A DNA stretch of 64,000 bases from Goodfellowiella coeruleoviolacea (GTDB taxonomy: Bacteria; Actinomycetota; Actinomycetes; Mycobacteriales; Pseudonocardiaceae): positions 186,001 through 250,000 of the forward strand of contig NZ_JAMTCK010000012.1 of the NCBI RefSeq assembly GCF_024171785.1, in the 5' to 3' direction. The position numbers and the translations under genes are program-made. Below the pieces are notes generated by a model. That model worked only from the letters and a program-made list of their open reading frames with translations, was not told the origin of the DNA and made no database searches. This document shows positions 33,397 to 42,800 of this stretch, in pieces. How positions within the stretch are numbered: the stretch's first letter is position 1; the number at the start of each line of letters is the position of its first letter.

Positions 33397-34476
33397 GTGC
33401 GGTTTCGCTTCCTGCTCAAGCCCGGTTGGCTGGCGCTGACAGCGCTGGTGTTCGTGTTCGCCGCCGTGTGCTTCACCGTGCTCTCGCCGTGGCAGTTCGG
33501 CCGCAACGACGATCGGGACGCGCAGAACAAGGCGCTGGCCGCGGCGCTGCGCACCGACGCGGTGCCGCTGGAGCAGCTGCTGCCCACCCCGGCCGAGCCG
33601 GCCAGCGGCGCGGAGTGGCGGCAGGTCACCATGACCGGCCACTACCTGCCCGACGGTGAGACCCTGGCCCGCCTGCGCACCGTGCAGGGCGAGGCCGCCT
33701 ACGAGGTGCTCACCCCGTTCCAGCTGTCCGGCGGCGGCCAGCTGCTGGTGGACCGGGGCTATGTGCGGCCGGTCAACGGCAACCAGGTGCCGGACTACGC
33801 GGCTCCGCCCAGCGGCGAGGTCACGCTCACCGCGCGGGTGCGGGTGGACGAGAACACCGACCGGGACGCGTTCACCGAGGGCGGGCACCGCCAGGTGTAC
33901 GCGGTGAGTTCGGCCGCCGTGGGCAAGGCGGTCGGCCTCGACCTGCGACCCGGCTACTTCCAGCTGGTCGAGGGCCAGCCCGGGGTGCTCGGCGCGCTGC
34001 CGCTGCCCACCACCGAGGCCGGCCCGTTCCTGTCCTACGCGCTGCAGTGGATCGCGTTCGGGGCGATGGCCGTGCTGGCCTGGATCTACTTCACCGTCCG
34101 CGAGGTCAGGCCGGGTGGCGCGCTCAGCGAGAACGCGGGTGGGCAGGCCGACCAGCGCACCGAGCCGGGCGAACCGGACCAGCCGGACCACACCGCCCAG
34201 GCCGAACCGGACCAGTCAGGGCAGGACCAGTCAGGGCAGGACCAGTCAGGGCAGGACCAGCCCGGCCAGTCGGGCCAGACCCAGCGGCCGGCGCCCCGGT
34301 ACCGGCCGGTGCCCGCCGCCCGGCAGCCGAAGAAGAAGCGGGCCCGCCGGCTGTCCGTGGCCGAGATGCTGGCCGAGGACGAAGCCGAGGAACGCGCCGA
34401 GGCCGAGCGCAGGGCCGCCCAGCGCAGGGCCGCCCAGCGGGAGCAGGGGCAGGCCACGGCCAGCAGCCAGTCCTGA
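33397..34476 (+). CDS. SURF1-family cytochrome oxidase assembly protein with extended C-terminal tail
   Basis: A 359-residue membrane protein. The N-terminus VRFRFLLKPGWLALTALVFV and LSPWQFGRN are typical of actinobacterial SURF1; a second transmembrane helix at ~205-225 (FLSYALQWIAFGAMAVLAWI) closes the SURF1 domain. SURF1 helps insert haem a into cytochrome c oxidase. The remaining ~120 residues are a hydrophilic tail with three tandem DQSGQ units, a KKKRARR patch and an Ala/Glu/Arg helix. GTG at 33397 lies 7 bp after a TACCGT -10-like box, so the mRNA is probably leaderless. Confidence 0.85.
   Translation: MRFRFLLKPGWLALTALVFVFAAVCFTVLSPWQFGRNDDRDAQNKALAAALRTDAVPLEQLLPTPAEPASGAEWRQVTMTGHYLPDGETLARLRTVQGEAAYEVLTPFQLSGGGQLLVDRGYVRPVNGNQVPDYAAPPSGEVTLTARVRVDENTDRDAFTEGGHRQVYAVSSAAVGKAVGLDLRPGYFQLVEGQPGVLGALPLPTTEAGPFLSYALQWIAFGAMAVLAWIYFTVREVRPGGALSENAGGQADQRTEPGEPDQPDHTAQAEPDQSGQDQSGQDQSGQDQPGQSGQTQRPAPRYRPVPAARQPKKKRARRLSVAEMLAEDEAEERAEAERRAAQRRAAQREQGQATASSQS
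34210..34259 (+). repeat. 15-bp tandem repeat inside the SURF1 tail
   Basis: Three perfect copies of GACCAGTCAGGGCAG (34210-34254) plus a partial fourth encode DQSGQ units. Perfect identity at the DNA level suggests recent slippage expansion in a disordered region. Confidence 0.9.
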
Positions 34477-34526
34477 CCGCAGCGCGGTGTCCAGTGCCCG
34501 GCCACCGGGTGATCTAGCATCGCCAG

Positions 34527-35630
34527 ATGCTCAACCAGTACTGCGACGATCTCATCCGCGCGGTGGCCGACCAGGACGCCGCCGCCATCGCCGAGGCGAT
34601 CGGCCCGCTGTGGCACGCGACCGAGCAGGCCGGTGACGAGGAACTGTCCGCCGTCCTCGCCAGGGTGAGCGGAGCGGTCGCCGTGGTTCCCGGTGAACTC
34701 GGCGGCACCCTCGCCATGCTGTGCGGCGGGCTGATCGAACGGGGCGCCGAGCCGTCGCCGCTCGCCGCGCCGCTGGCCGTCGGGCTGGCCAGGACCATCA
34801 CCTCGGCCACCGGGTTCGCCGCCCACTGGCAGGCGGTCAGCGACGACTACGAGCTGCCCGGCCCGGAGGACGGCCCGCCGGCGTTCCGGGCCGTCATGGC
34901 GCACCTGGTGGAACGCAACGACGCACTGCGCGAGCAGGGCCGCGGCGCCGAGGCGCTGCCCACCGAGCGGATCGCCGAACTCGCCGAGGCGTGGTTCACC
35001 CTGCCGACCTGGCTGACCCCGGCGACCAGCCTGCTCCAGCTGTCGCCGGCGGCCCGCGCGGACATGGCGGCGCAGCCCCAGCTCACCTCGGCCGTGGCCG
35101 CCGCCGGCGAGTCCGTGCCGAACCTGGGCTTCCTCACCAAGCTGCTTGCGGTGCTGGACGGGGAGCGGCTGATCGTGCTGCACCGCGAGTCCGGCCGCGG
35201 CTACCAGCTCACCATCGGGGGCGTCGGCGACAACTTCCAGCTGCACACGCTGCTGGCGGCCACGCTCAGCGGTCCGGTCGAGGCCGGTCTGCTGGCCGAG
35301 GACGGCGTCCGCCCGGACCCGAGCTGGGTGGCGTCGGCCACCGACGGTCCGCTCGAACCGGCCGTGGCACCGATCCGCGGCCAGTTCAACCTGGTGGCCG
35401 CGGACGGCGAGTGGATCTTCAACGAGGGCGTGCCGGCCGACATCCCGGTGCTGGACGGGCACCGCGTGGTGGTGCTCGACCCGCCGACCTACGCGCGCAG
35501 CTGGAACATTGGCCGGCTGTTCCCGATGATGCGGCCCAGCGTGGTGCTCGACCGGGTCATGCCGGCCGACGAGGCAGCCGGCTGGCTGGCCAGGATCGCC
35601 CCGCCCCAGCCGGTGGGCGCGGCCGACTAG
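34527..35630 (+). CDS. Conserved-looking protein of unknown function
   Basis: A 367-residue soluble protein I do not recognise. The N-terminal ~100 residues are helical (repeat-like Ala/Glu helices), then a mixed region with an RLIVLHRESGRGYQLTIGGV strand set and a C-terminal DGHRVVVLDPPTYARSWNIG segment. No transmembrane span or signal is visible. The ATG at 34527 lies 6 bp after TAGCAT (34515-34520), a -10-like box, so the mRNA is probably leaderless. Codon bias is typical of the host. No functional link to SURF1 or cobD is evident. Confidence 0.65.
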   Translation: MLNQYCDDLIRAVADQDAAAIAEAIGPLWHATEQAGDEELSAVLARVSGAVAVVPGELGGTLAMLCGGLIERGAEPSPLAAPLAVGLARTITSATGFAAHWQAVSDDYELPGPEDGPPAFRAVMAHLVERNDALREQGRGAEALPTERIAELAEAWFTLPTWLTPATSLLQLSPAARADMAAQPQLTSAVAAAGESVPNLGFLTKLLAVLDGERLIVLHRESGRGYQLTIGGVGDNFQLHTLLAATLSGPVEAGLLAEDGVRPDPSWVASATDGPLEPAVAPIRGQFNLVAADGEWIFNEGVPADIPVLDGHRVVVLDPPTYARSWNIGRLFPMMRPSVVLDRVMPADEAAGWLARIAPPQPVGAAD

Positions 35631-35682
35631 TCACGCGACCGGCCCTCACGCGGACCGGCCGGCCAGGCGGGGCGGGGGTGGC

Positions 35683-36648
35683 TCAGCGCCGCACGCGCCC
35701 GCGCCGCCGCCGGCGGCGGCCCGAGGCCAGCGCGACCACCGTGGCCACCCCGGCCGCGGCCATGCCGACCACCCGGGACAGCTCCACCGCCCGGGTGACG
35801 TGGCCGGCGTCCGGGTTGCGGCCGTCGCCCAGCACCGGGCGCTCCTCGGTGCCGTGCGGGTAGACCGTGGGGCCGCCGAGCCGGATCTCCAGCGCGCCGG
35901 CGAAGGCCGACTCGACCTGGCCGGCGTTCGGGCTGGGGTGGGCGGCGGCGTCCCGGCGCCAGGTCTGCCACGCCGCGCCGGCCGACCCACCCACCACCGG
36001 GGCGGTGGCCGCGGTCAGCGCGGCCGCCACCCGGGACGGCACCAGGTTGGCCAGGTCGTCCAGCCGGGCCGCGGCCCAGCCGAACCGGCGGTAGCGGGGG
36101 GAGCGGTGGCCGACCATGGCGTCCAGCGTGTTGACCGCCCGGTAGCCGAGCAGCCCGGGCACGCCGGCCACCGCGCCCCACAGCAGCGGGGCGACCACCG
36201 CGTCCGAGGTGTTCTCGGCGACCGACTCCACCGCGGCCCTGGCCAGGCCGAGGTTGTCCAGCACGTCGGGATCCCGGCCGCACAGGTTGGGCAGCTGGGC
36301 GCGGGCCGCGACCAGGTCGCCGCCGTCCAGTTCCCGCCCGATGGCGGTGCCCTGCGCGGCCAGCGAGGCACCACCGAGCACCGCCCAGGTGGCCACGGCC
36401 GTGGTGGCGGCGCGCAGCACCGGGCCGCGGCCGGCGAACCGCTCCACGGCCACACCGGCCAGCACGGTGCCGCCGACCAGCAGGGCGGTGTGCACCACGC
36501 CGGGCAGCTTGTGGTCCCGGTACAGCACACGCTCGGCCGCGGTGGCCACCCGCCCGAACGCGGCGACCGGGTGACCCCGCCTCGGGTCACCCAGCACGGC
36601 GTCGGCGGCCACCCCGAGCAGTAGACCAACAGCGCGGCCCGCGCTCAC
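35683..36648 (-). CDS. cobD: Adenosylcobinamide-phosphate synthase CobD/CbiB
   Basis: A 321-residue membrane protein for the aminopropanol (or its phosphate) attachment step of cobalamin synthesis. Signatures are LGVAADAVLGDPRRGHPVAAFGR at the N-terminus, the highly conserved ESVAENTSDAVVAPLLW, NTLDAMVGHRSPRYRRFGWA and HPSPNAGQVESAFAGAL. The GTG at 36648 is preceded by GGAGGAGG. It ends with a run of Arg residues. It stands alone here; other cob genes must be elsewhere. I found no B12-riboswitch signature upstream. Confidence 0.9.
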   Translation of the reverse strand: MSAGRAVGLLLGVAADAVLGDPRRGHPVAAFGRVATAAERVLYRDHKLPGVVHTALLVGGTVLAGVAVERFAGRGPVLRAATTAVATWAVLGGASLAAQGTAIGRELDGGDLVAARAQLPNLCGRDPDVLDNLGLARAAVESVAENTSDAVVAPLLWGAVAGVPGLLGYRAVNTLDAMVGHRSPRYRRFGWAAARLDDLANLVPSRVAAALTAATAPVVGGSAGAAWQTWRRDAAAHPSPNAGQVESAFAGALEIRLGGPTVYPHGTEERPVLGDGRNPDAGHVTRAVELSRVVGMAAAGVATVVALASGRRRRRRGRVRR

Positions 36649-36870
36649 AGGGCCTCCTCCTGGCAGCTCAAAGGCTCGACAAACGGGAACGCCGGGTGTC
36701 ACTCGATGGTGATGCCAGCGATGATGTCGCACCGTATCGCCTGCTGACTCACCCGATGGAGGGAGGGCGGTACTGGTTGTGCCGCAACCTGTGGTGTGGA
36801 TCTCCCCCGACCGGGGTGGTGACCCGCTCCGAACCGGGACTGTCCGCCGGGCCGGTTAGGGTGGCCGATC

Positions 36871-38490
36871 GTGAAACCGGCGCAGCAGAACCAGCGAGTG
36901 ATCGCCGAGGAGACGGGGGCGACGCAGCGCCGACTCAAGCTCTACGCCTACCTCGACGCCCGCGACTACCAGCGCACCTACCTGGCCATCATGCGGCTGT
37001 TCACGTCCACGCTGCTGGCCGACCTGTCCGCCGGCGAGGTGGCCGCTGCCCTGGCCGCGGCCGAGCGCGACGGCGCCATCGACATGGGTGAGTCGCGCAT
37101 CGAGAACGTGATCGCCCGGCTCAAGCAGCTGGTCGAGTGGGGCAACCTGGTGCAGGGCCGGCGCGAGGTGGTGGCCGCCAGCATCGCCGAGTTCCAGCAC
37201 GGCAGCGTCCGCTACCAGGTCAGCAAGCTGGCCGTGCGGGTGCAGCGGGACGTGGACGAGCTGCTGCGGGTGCCCGAGGGCGCCCGCGAGGTGTCCCGGG
37301 AGCTGCTGCCGGCCATCGAGCGCGGCGTCGGCCAGCTGGAGCGGTCCCTGGCCGAGGCCGTGGTCGCCGACACCACCGATCCGGCCGGCGCCGCGGCCAG
37401 GCGGGCCAGGGAGGTGCTGGCCGAGCAGGTCACCACGCTGTTCCTGCAGCACGCCGAGCTGGCCGCCACCGTCCGCGACTTCTACGCCTACCTGGGCCAC
37501 GTGGTCACCCGCAACCACCTGGCGCCCGAGGAGCTGTCCGGGTTCCGCAACCTGCTGGTCGAGTACATCCAGATGGTGGTGGAGGACGTGCTCAGGCACA
37601 CGCCCACCATCGCCGAGCGGCTGGCCGGCCGGTTCGGCTCGGCCCGGCCCGAACTGCTCCGGCTGCTCGGCACCGGCCCCGCCGGCCCCGCCGGCCGGGG
37701 CGGGTTGGGCGGCGACCCGGACGCCGAGGTGGAGCGGGCCAGGGGCCGCACCTGGGACGACTGGCAGGAGCTGACCGACTGGTTCGTGGACCGGCCGGGC
37801 CGGCCCAGCCAGGTCACGGCGCTGCGCGAGGCCACGGCCAAGGCCATCGGCTCGCTGCTGGCCAGCGTCAAGCGCGCCACCTCCGGCGCCGGCCCGCTGC
37901 CCGGCCGCCGCGCCGAGCTGCTGAAGCTGGCCGGCTGGTTCGACCAGGCCGGCCCCAGGCAGTGCCACGAGCTGTACGCGGCGGCGTTCGCCCTGCACTC
38001 GGCCAGGCACGTGCTGCCGGCACCGGAGCACGACGGCGACGACGAGCGCACCCCGTGGCGGGACGGCCCGGTGCGGGACGTGACGGTGAGCGTGCGCAGC
38101 CGGGGCGACCGGGGCGCGCGGGGCCGCACCTCGCGGATCACCCGCGACCCGATCACCGAGCAGTCGCTGCTGGCCGAGGCGCGGGAGGCGGCCGAGCGGC
38201 GCGGCACCGCGATCGCCGAACTCACCGCGGCGGCCGGCGACCTGTCCGGGGTGCGGCTGTCCGGCGAGGCCCTCGGCGTGCTGTGCGAACTGCTCACCAT
38301 GGCCATGGCCCAGCGGGAACGCGCCGTGGACACCGGGTCGGCCGCCGACCCGGTGCACGGGCTGCGGGTCACCGTCAGCCACCGGCCCGGCCACACCACC
38401 CGGATCGCCTCGGCCGGCGGCGCGCTGACCCTGCGCGACACCGCACTCGAACTGAGCGGCGGCAAGACCACCGGAGGTGCCGCCCGATGA
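36871..38490 (+). CDS. jetA: Wadjet type II JetA (DUF2397, TIGR02677)
   Basis: A 539-residue protein of the DUF2397 family. The N-terminal region LKLYAYLDARDYQRTYLAIM and VAAALAAAERDGAIDMGES are typical, as are FYAYLGHVVTRNHLAPEELSGFRNLLVEYI and the C-terminal EQSLLAEAREAAERRGTAI region. In Wadjet systems JetA is a kleisin-like subunit that bridges the JetC SMC dimer and helps it extrude and recognise small circular plasmid DNA. The GTG at 36871 follows TAGGGT (36857-36862) by 8 bp, consistent with a leaderless transcript. It overlaps jetB in ATGA. Host-like codon use. Confidence 0.85.
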   Translation: MKPAQQNQRVIAEETGATQRRLKLYAYLDARDYQRTYLAIMRLFTSTLLADLSAGEVAAALAAAERDGAIDMGESRIENVIARLKQLVEWGNLVQGRREVVAASIAEFQHGSVRYQVSKLAVRVQRDVDELLRVPEGAREVSRELLPAIERGVGQLERSLAEAVVADTTDPAGAAARRAREVLAEQVTTLFLQHAELAATVRDFYAYLGHVVTRNHLAPEELSGFRNLLVEYIQMVVEDVLRHTPTIAERLAGRFGSARPELLRLLGTGPAGPAGRGGLGGDPDAEVERARGRTWDDWQELTDWFVDRPGRPSQVTALREATAKAIGSLLASVKRATSGAGPLPGRRAELLKLAGWFDQAGPRQCHELYAAAFALHSARHVLPAPEHDGDDERTPWRDGPVRDVTVSVRSRGDRGARGRTSRITRDPITEQSLLAEAREAAERRGTAIAELTAAAGDLSGVRLSGEALGVLCELLTMAMAQRERAVDTGSAADPVHGLRVTVSHRPGHTTRIASAGGALTLRDTALELSGGKTTGGAAR

Positions 38491-39767
38491 GCACCGCGCA
38501 GTCCGCGCTGTTCGACGAGCTGTCCGACATCGACGCCGCCAACGTGGTGCGCTGTGCCCGCACCCTGCTGCGCCGGCCGCTGCTGCGCGCCGAGGCCGCC
38601 GACGGCGACCTGCTGCCGCTGATCTACCGGCACCGGTTCGTGCTCCAGGAGCTGTTCGCCAGCCTGCTCGGCTACCGGCTGGTGGTGGAGCGCCGGTTCG
38701 CCCGCCTCTACAAGGCCGGCCCCGGCCACGACGCCACCCGGGGCGTGCCCGGGCTGTCCCCGCGCGGCTACGCCTACCTGGCGCTGACCCTGGCCGTGCT
38801 CACCGGCGCCGGCCGGCAGCTGCTGCTGTCCCGGCTGGTCAAGGACGTGCGCGCGGCGGCGGCCGAGGCCGGCGTCGACGTGGTGGACGACCCGGCCGAC
38901 CGGCGCGCGCTGGCCGCGGCCCTGCGCCACCTGGTCTCGCTCGGCGTGCTCAGCGAGACCGAGGGCACGGTCAGCTCGGCCACCCACGACGCCCCGGCCG
39001 AGGCGCTGATCACCGTGGACACCGACCTGCTCGGCCAGCTGCTGGCCGCGCCGGTCGCCGAGGCCGACAGCCCCGACCACCTGGTGGAGCTGGCCGCCCG
39101 GCCGGGCGCGCGCGGCGCGGAGCACGCGGTGCGGCGCCGACTGGTGGAGCAGCCGGTGGTGCTCTACGCCGACCTGCCCGAGGACGAGGCGGCGTGGCTG
39201 CGCCGCAACCAGCGGCGCGAGTCGGTGCTGCTGGAGCGCTACTTCGGGCTGTTCACCGAGAGCCGGCTGGAGGGCGTGCTGGCCAGCGACCCCGAGGACT
39301 ACCTGACCGACCTGCTGTTCCCCGGCACCAGCACGGTCGCCAGGATCGCCCTGCTGGCCCTGCCCACCCTGCTGGCCGGCGCGGACACCCCGGACGAGGT
39401 CCCGGACGACGCCGATGACCCCGACCCGGTCGGCGCTGAACCGGTCGGCGCCGAACCGGTCGGCCGGCCGGACGGGCGCGTCCTGGTGTCGGCCGAACGC
39501 GTCCGCCAGGTGTGCGCCGAGCTGGTCGAGGACTACCCGGCCGCGTGGTCGCGGCAGGTCACCGAGGACCTGGCCAAGCTCACCGACGAGGTCACCGACC
39601 TGCTGGAGCGGATGGGCCTCGCCGTCCACTCCGAAGTGGACGGTGGCTGGCTGCTCAGCCCGGTGGCGCACCGCTGGGTGCCCGTGCCGGACGGCGACCC
39701 CGAGCGCGAGGCACCCGCACCCCCACCGCCAGCGCCGGAACCGGCCAGCTGGTCGCTGTTCGACTGA
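38487..39767 (+). CDS. jetB: Wadjet type II JetB (DUF2398, TIGR02678)
   Basis: A 426-residue protein of the DUF2398 family. Diagnostic segments are NVVRCARTLLRRPLLRA near the start, PLIYRHRFVLQELFASLLGYRLVVE, LFTESRLEGVLASDPEDYLTD and VRQVCAELVEDYPAAWSR. JetB is the KITE-like winged-helix subunit that binds JetA and the JetC heads. The ATG is inside the jetA stop. Residues ~312-328 hold a short repeat (DPVGAEPVGAEPVG), coded by near-identical GGTCGGCGCTGAACC units. It ends 35 bp before jetC. Confidence 0.85.
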   Translation: MSTAQSALFDELSDIDAANVVRCARTLLRRPLLRAEAADGDLLPLIYRHRFVLQELFASLLGYRLVVERRFARLYKAGPGHDATRGVPGLSPRGYAYLALTLAVLTGAGRQLLLSRLVKDVRAAAAEAGVDVVDDPADRRALAAALRHLVSLGVLSETEGTVSSATHDAPAEALITVDTDLLGQLLAAPVAEADSPDHLVELAARPGARGAEHAVRRRLVEQPVVLYADLPEDEAAWLRRNQRRESVLLERYFGLFTESRLEGVLASDPEDYLTDLLFPGTSTVARIALLALPTLLAGADTPDEVPDDADDPDPVGAEPVGAEPVGRPDGRVLVSAERVRQVCAELVEDYPAAWSRQVTEDLAKLTDEVTDLLERMGLAVHSEVDGGWLLSPVAHRWVPVPDGDPEREAPAPPPPAPEPASWSLFD

Positions 39768-39802
39768 GAGCCCCACTTGACCAAGGAAGGACCAGGAGTC
39801 CG

Positions 39803-42800
39803 TTGAGCCCGGAACCCACGCAGTCCCGACACAGCACCGGCGGGCGGCGGTGGCGGCTGCACCGTGGCGGCATCGTCAACATCTGGCAGTACGCCGAGCA
39901 GGAGTTCGACTTCTCCGGCGGCCGGGTGATCTTCCAGGGCACCAACGGCTCGGGCAAGTCCCGCACGCTGGAGCTGCTGTTCCCGCTGTGCCTGGACGGC
40001 GAGCTGCGCTACCTGGGGTCCAAGGGCGCCGGCACGGTGTCCATCCGCCGGCTGATGCTGGACGACTACGACGCCGGCCCCAACCGGGTCGGCTACACCT
40101 GGGTCGAGCTGGTCCGCTCCACCGGTTCCGGCGAGGAGTACCTGACCTGCGGGCTGGGCCTGAAGGCGTCCAAGAGTTCCCAGCAGATCACCGACTCGTG
40201 GCGGTTCATCACCCCGGCGCGGGTCGGCAGGCAGTTCCGCCTGGTCGGCGCGGACGAGGTGCCGCTGGGCCGGATCCACCTGCGCGACGAGATCGGCGCG
40301 GACTGCCTCTACGAGGAGGCGGCGTTCCGCGCGAAGATCGCCGAGACCGTCTACGGCATGCCCGCCGGCCGCTACGGCGACCTGCTGCACCTGCAACGCA
40401 CCCTGCGCAACCCGGACGTGGGCCTGAAGGTGCTGGACGGCCAGTTGGAGCAGATCCTCTCCGACGCGCTGCCGCCGCTGGACCCGGGCATGGTCGAGCA
40501 CATCGCCACCTCGTTCGACGACCTGGAGTCGATCCGGGAGAACATCACCCGGCTCAGCGACGCCGACCAGGCGCTCGGCAAGTTCCTGTCCACCTACTCC
40601 GACTACGCGCTGCGGGGCCTGCGCTCGGCCGCCGAGCAGTGGGAGAGCGCCGAGGGCGGGGTGCGGGCGCGGCAGCGGGAGACCCGCACCCTGGCCGGGC
40701 AGCTGGCCGAGGCGCAGCGCAGGCGGGCCGAGGCGGACCAGCGGCACGCCGAACTGGAGGCGGCCGAGCAGACCACCGACGAGCAGATCAACGGCCTCAA
40801 GCAGGCGCCCGCCTACCGGGACCTGCAGGACCTGCGCGGCCAGGAGGCGGTGGTGGCGGCCGAGCGGGCCGCGGCCAGCACCGCGCTGGAGGCCGCGGCG
40901 CGGCAGCGCGCCCAGGAGAACAGCGCGGCCGAGGGCGTGCTGCGGCTGCACCGCCGGCTCGCCCAGGACCTGGCCGCGGCCGCGGCGGACTGCGCCGAGC
41001 CGCTGCGCCGCCGCCTGGTGCAGGCCGGGCTGGACACCGGTCTGTGCCCGGAACTGCCGGTGCTGGCCGAGGCCACGGCGGGTGCGGTCGAGGACCGGGT
41101 GCGGGTGGGCCCGGACCCGGAGGCCGAGCCGGTCGCGGTCACCCGGGTGATCCCGCCGGTCGTCGACGGCGAGGAACTGGGCAAGGCACTGGACGTGGCG
41201 GCCGAGGCGGCCGACGCCGCCGTGGCCGTGGTGCGCCAGCGCGCGGCCCTGGTGCTGAACCTGCACCAGCAGGCCAGCGACCTGGACGCGCAGCAGCAGC
41301 GGCTGGACGGCCAGCGCCGGTCCGCCCAGGACGCCCAGCAGGCCGCGACCGAGGCCGCCGCCCGGCGCGAGGCCGCCGCCAAGGACCTGGGTGCCGCCGC
41401 GCGCGACTGGCTGCGCCGGGTGACCCAGTGGCGCGACGCGGTGGCCGCCGAAGGGTCCACCGTGGAGCTTGAACTGCCCGCGGTGGACGAGCTGGTCGCC
41501 GACCCGGGTGCGGCCAGGGCACTGGCCGGACAGGCCAGGCAGGCGATCACCCCGCTGCTGAACCAGGCCAGGGAAGCAGAACACGGCCTGGCCCGGCGCC
41601 GCGCGGAGATCCAGCAGCGCATCGACGCCCACCAGGCCGAACTGGCCGGCTTGCGCGCCGGTGGGGAACGGGAACCGGAGCCACCCCGGTACGCCACCCA
41701 GCCCCGCGACCCGGCCGGCGGCGCGCCGTTCTACCGGCTGGTCGACTTCCACCCCGACCTGACCACGGTGCAGCGCGCCGACCTGGAAGCCGCCATCCAG
41801 GCCAGCGGCCTGCTCAACGCCTGGGTGAGCGCCACCGGCGAGGTGCGCGCCGACGCGCGCGGCGAGGTCTTCGCCACCGTGCACGGCCCGGCACTGGCCG
41901 ACGGCGGCCTGGCCGAGGTGCTGGTGCCGGCCACCGACGCGGACTGCCCGGTCCCCGCCGACGTGGTGGCCGCCCTTCTCGCCCGGATCAGCACGACTAC
42001 CAGCGCTGACTCTGCTGACTCGGCTGGCCTTGCGGTCTCGCCCACCGGGCACTGGCGGGCCGGCGCGCTGGCCGGCGCGTGGTCCAAGCCGGCGGCCGAG
42101 TTCATCGGCGCGGGCGCGCGCGAGGCGGCCCGGCGGCAGCGGATCAGCCTGCTCGACGAGGAACTGCGCGCGCTGCGCAGCGAACTGGCCGGCGCCGGCG
42201 GTGAGCTGGCCGAGGCACGCGAGCGGGTGAGCGCGTGGGAGCGGCGGATCGAGGAGTTCCCCGGCGACGGCGAACTGATCGCCGGGCACGGCCGGCTCCA
42301 GGCCACCGAGGAAGCCGCCGAGCGGGCCCTGCACCAGGCGCTGGCCCTGCGCGAGCAGGCCGAGGCAGCCCAGGGCCGGTGGGAGGCGGCGCGCGGCGAA
42401 CTGGCCCGCCACGCCGGTGCGGCCGGTCTGTCCAGCCCGACCACCGAGGCGCTGCGCCAGGCCCGCCAGGCCACCCAGGACGCCCAGCACAGCGCGGAAC
42501 GCCTGGCCGAGGCGCTGCGCCGGCAGTGCCGCAACACCCTCAACGACCTGGTCACCGCCGGCCACACGCACCAGGCGGCCATCGCCGACCGGACCACGGC
42601 CGAACGCGAGGCCGAAGCCCGGTGTCGGTCCTATGTGGCCGGTGCGGCGCGGCTGGCCGAACTCAGCAAAGCCGTTGGCGGGGAAGCCAAGCAGGTCGCG
42701 GACACCCTGCGCGAGCTGGAGCAGGGCCGGGGCCGGCTGCGCGAGGAACTCAGGCAGGTTCGCGAACGCGTGGCCGACCTGCGCGAGCAGGCCGCCAAAC

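Noticed and set aside
36649-36870. jetD or another defence gene hidden between cobD and jetA
   Set aside because: The 222-bp gap is too short and shows only promoter-like sequence; a DUF2399 protein needs about 400 codons.
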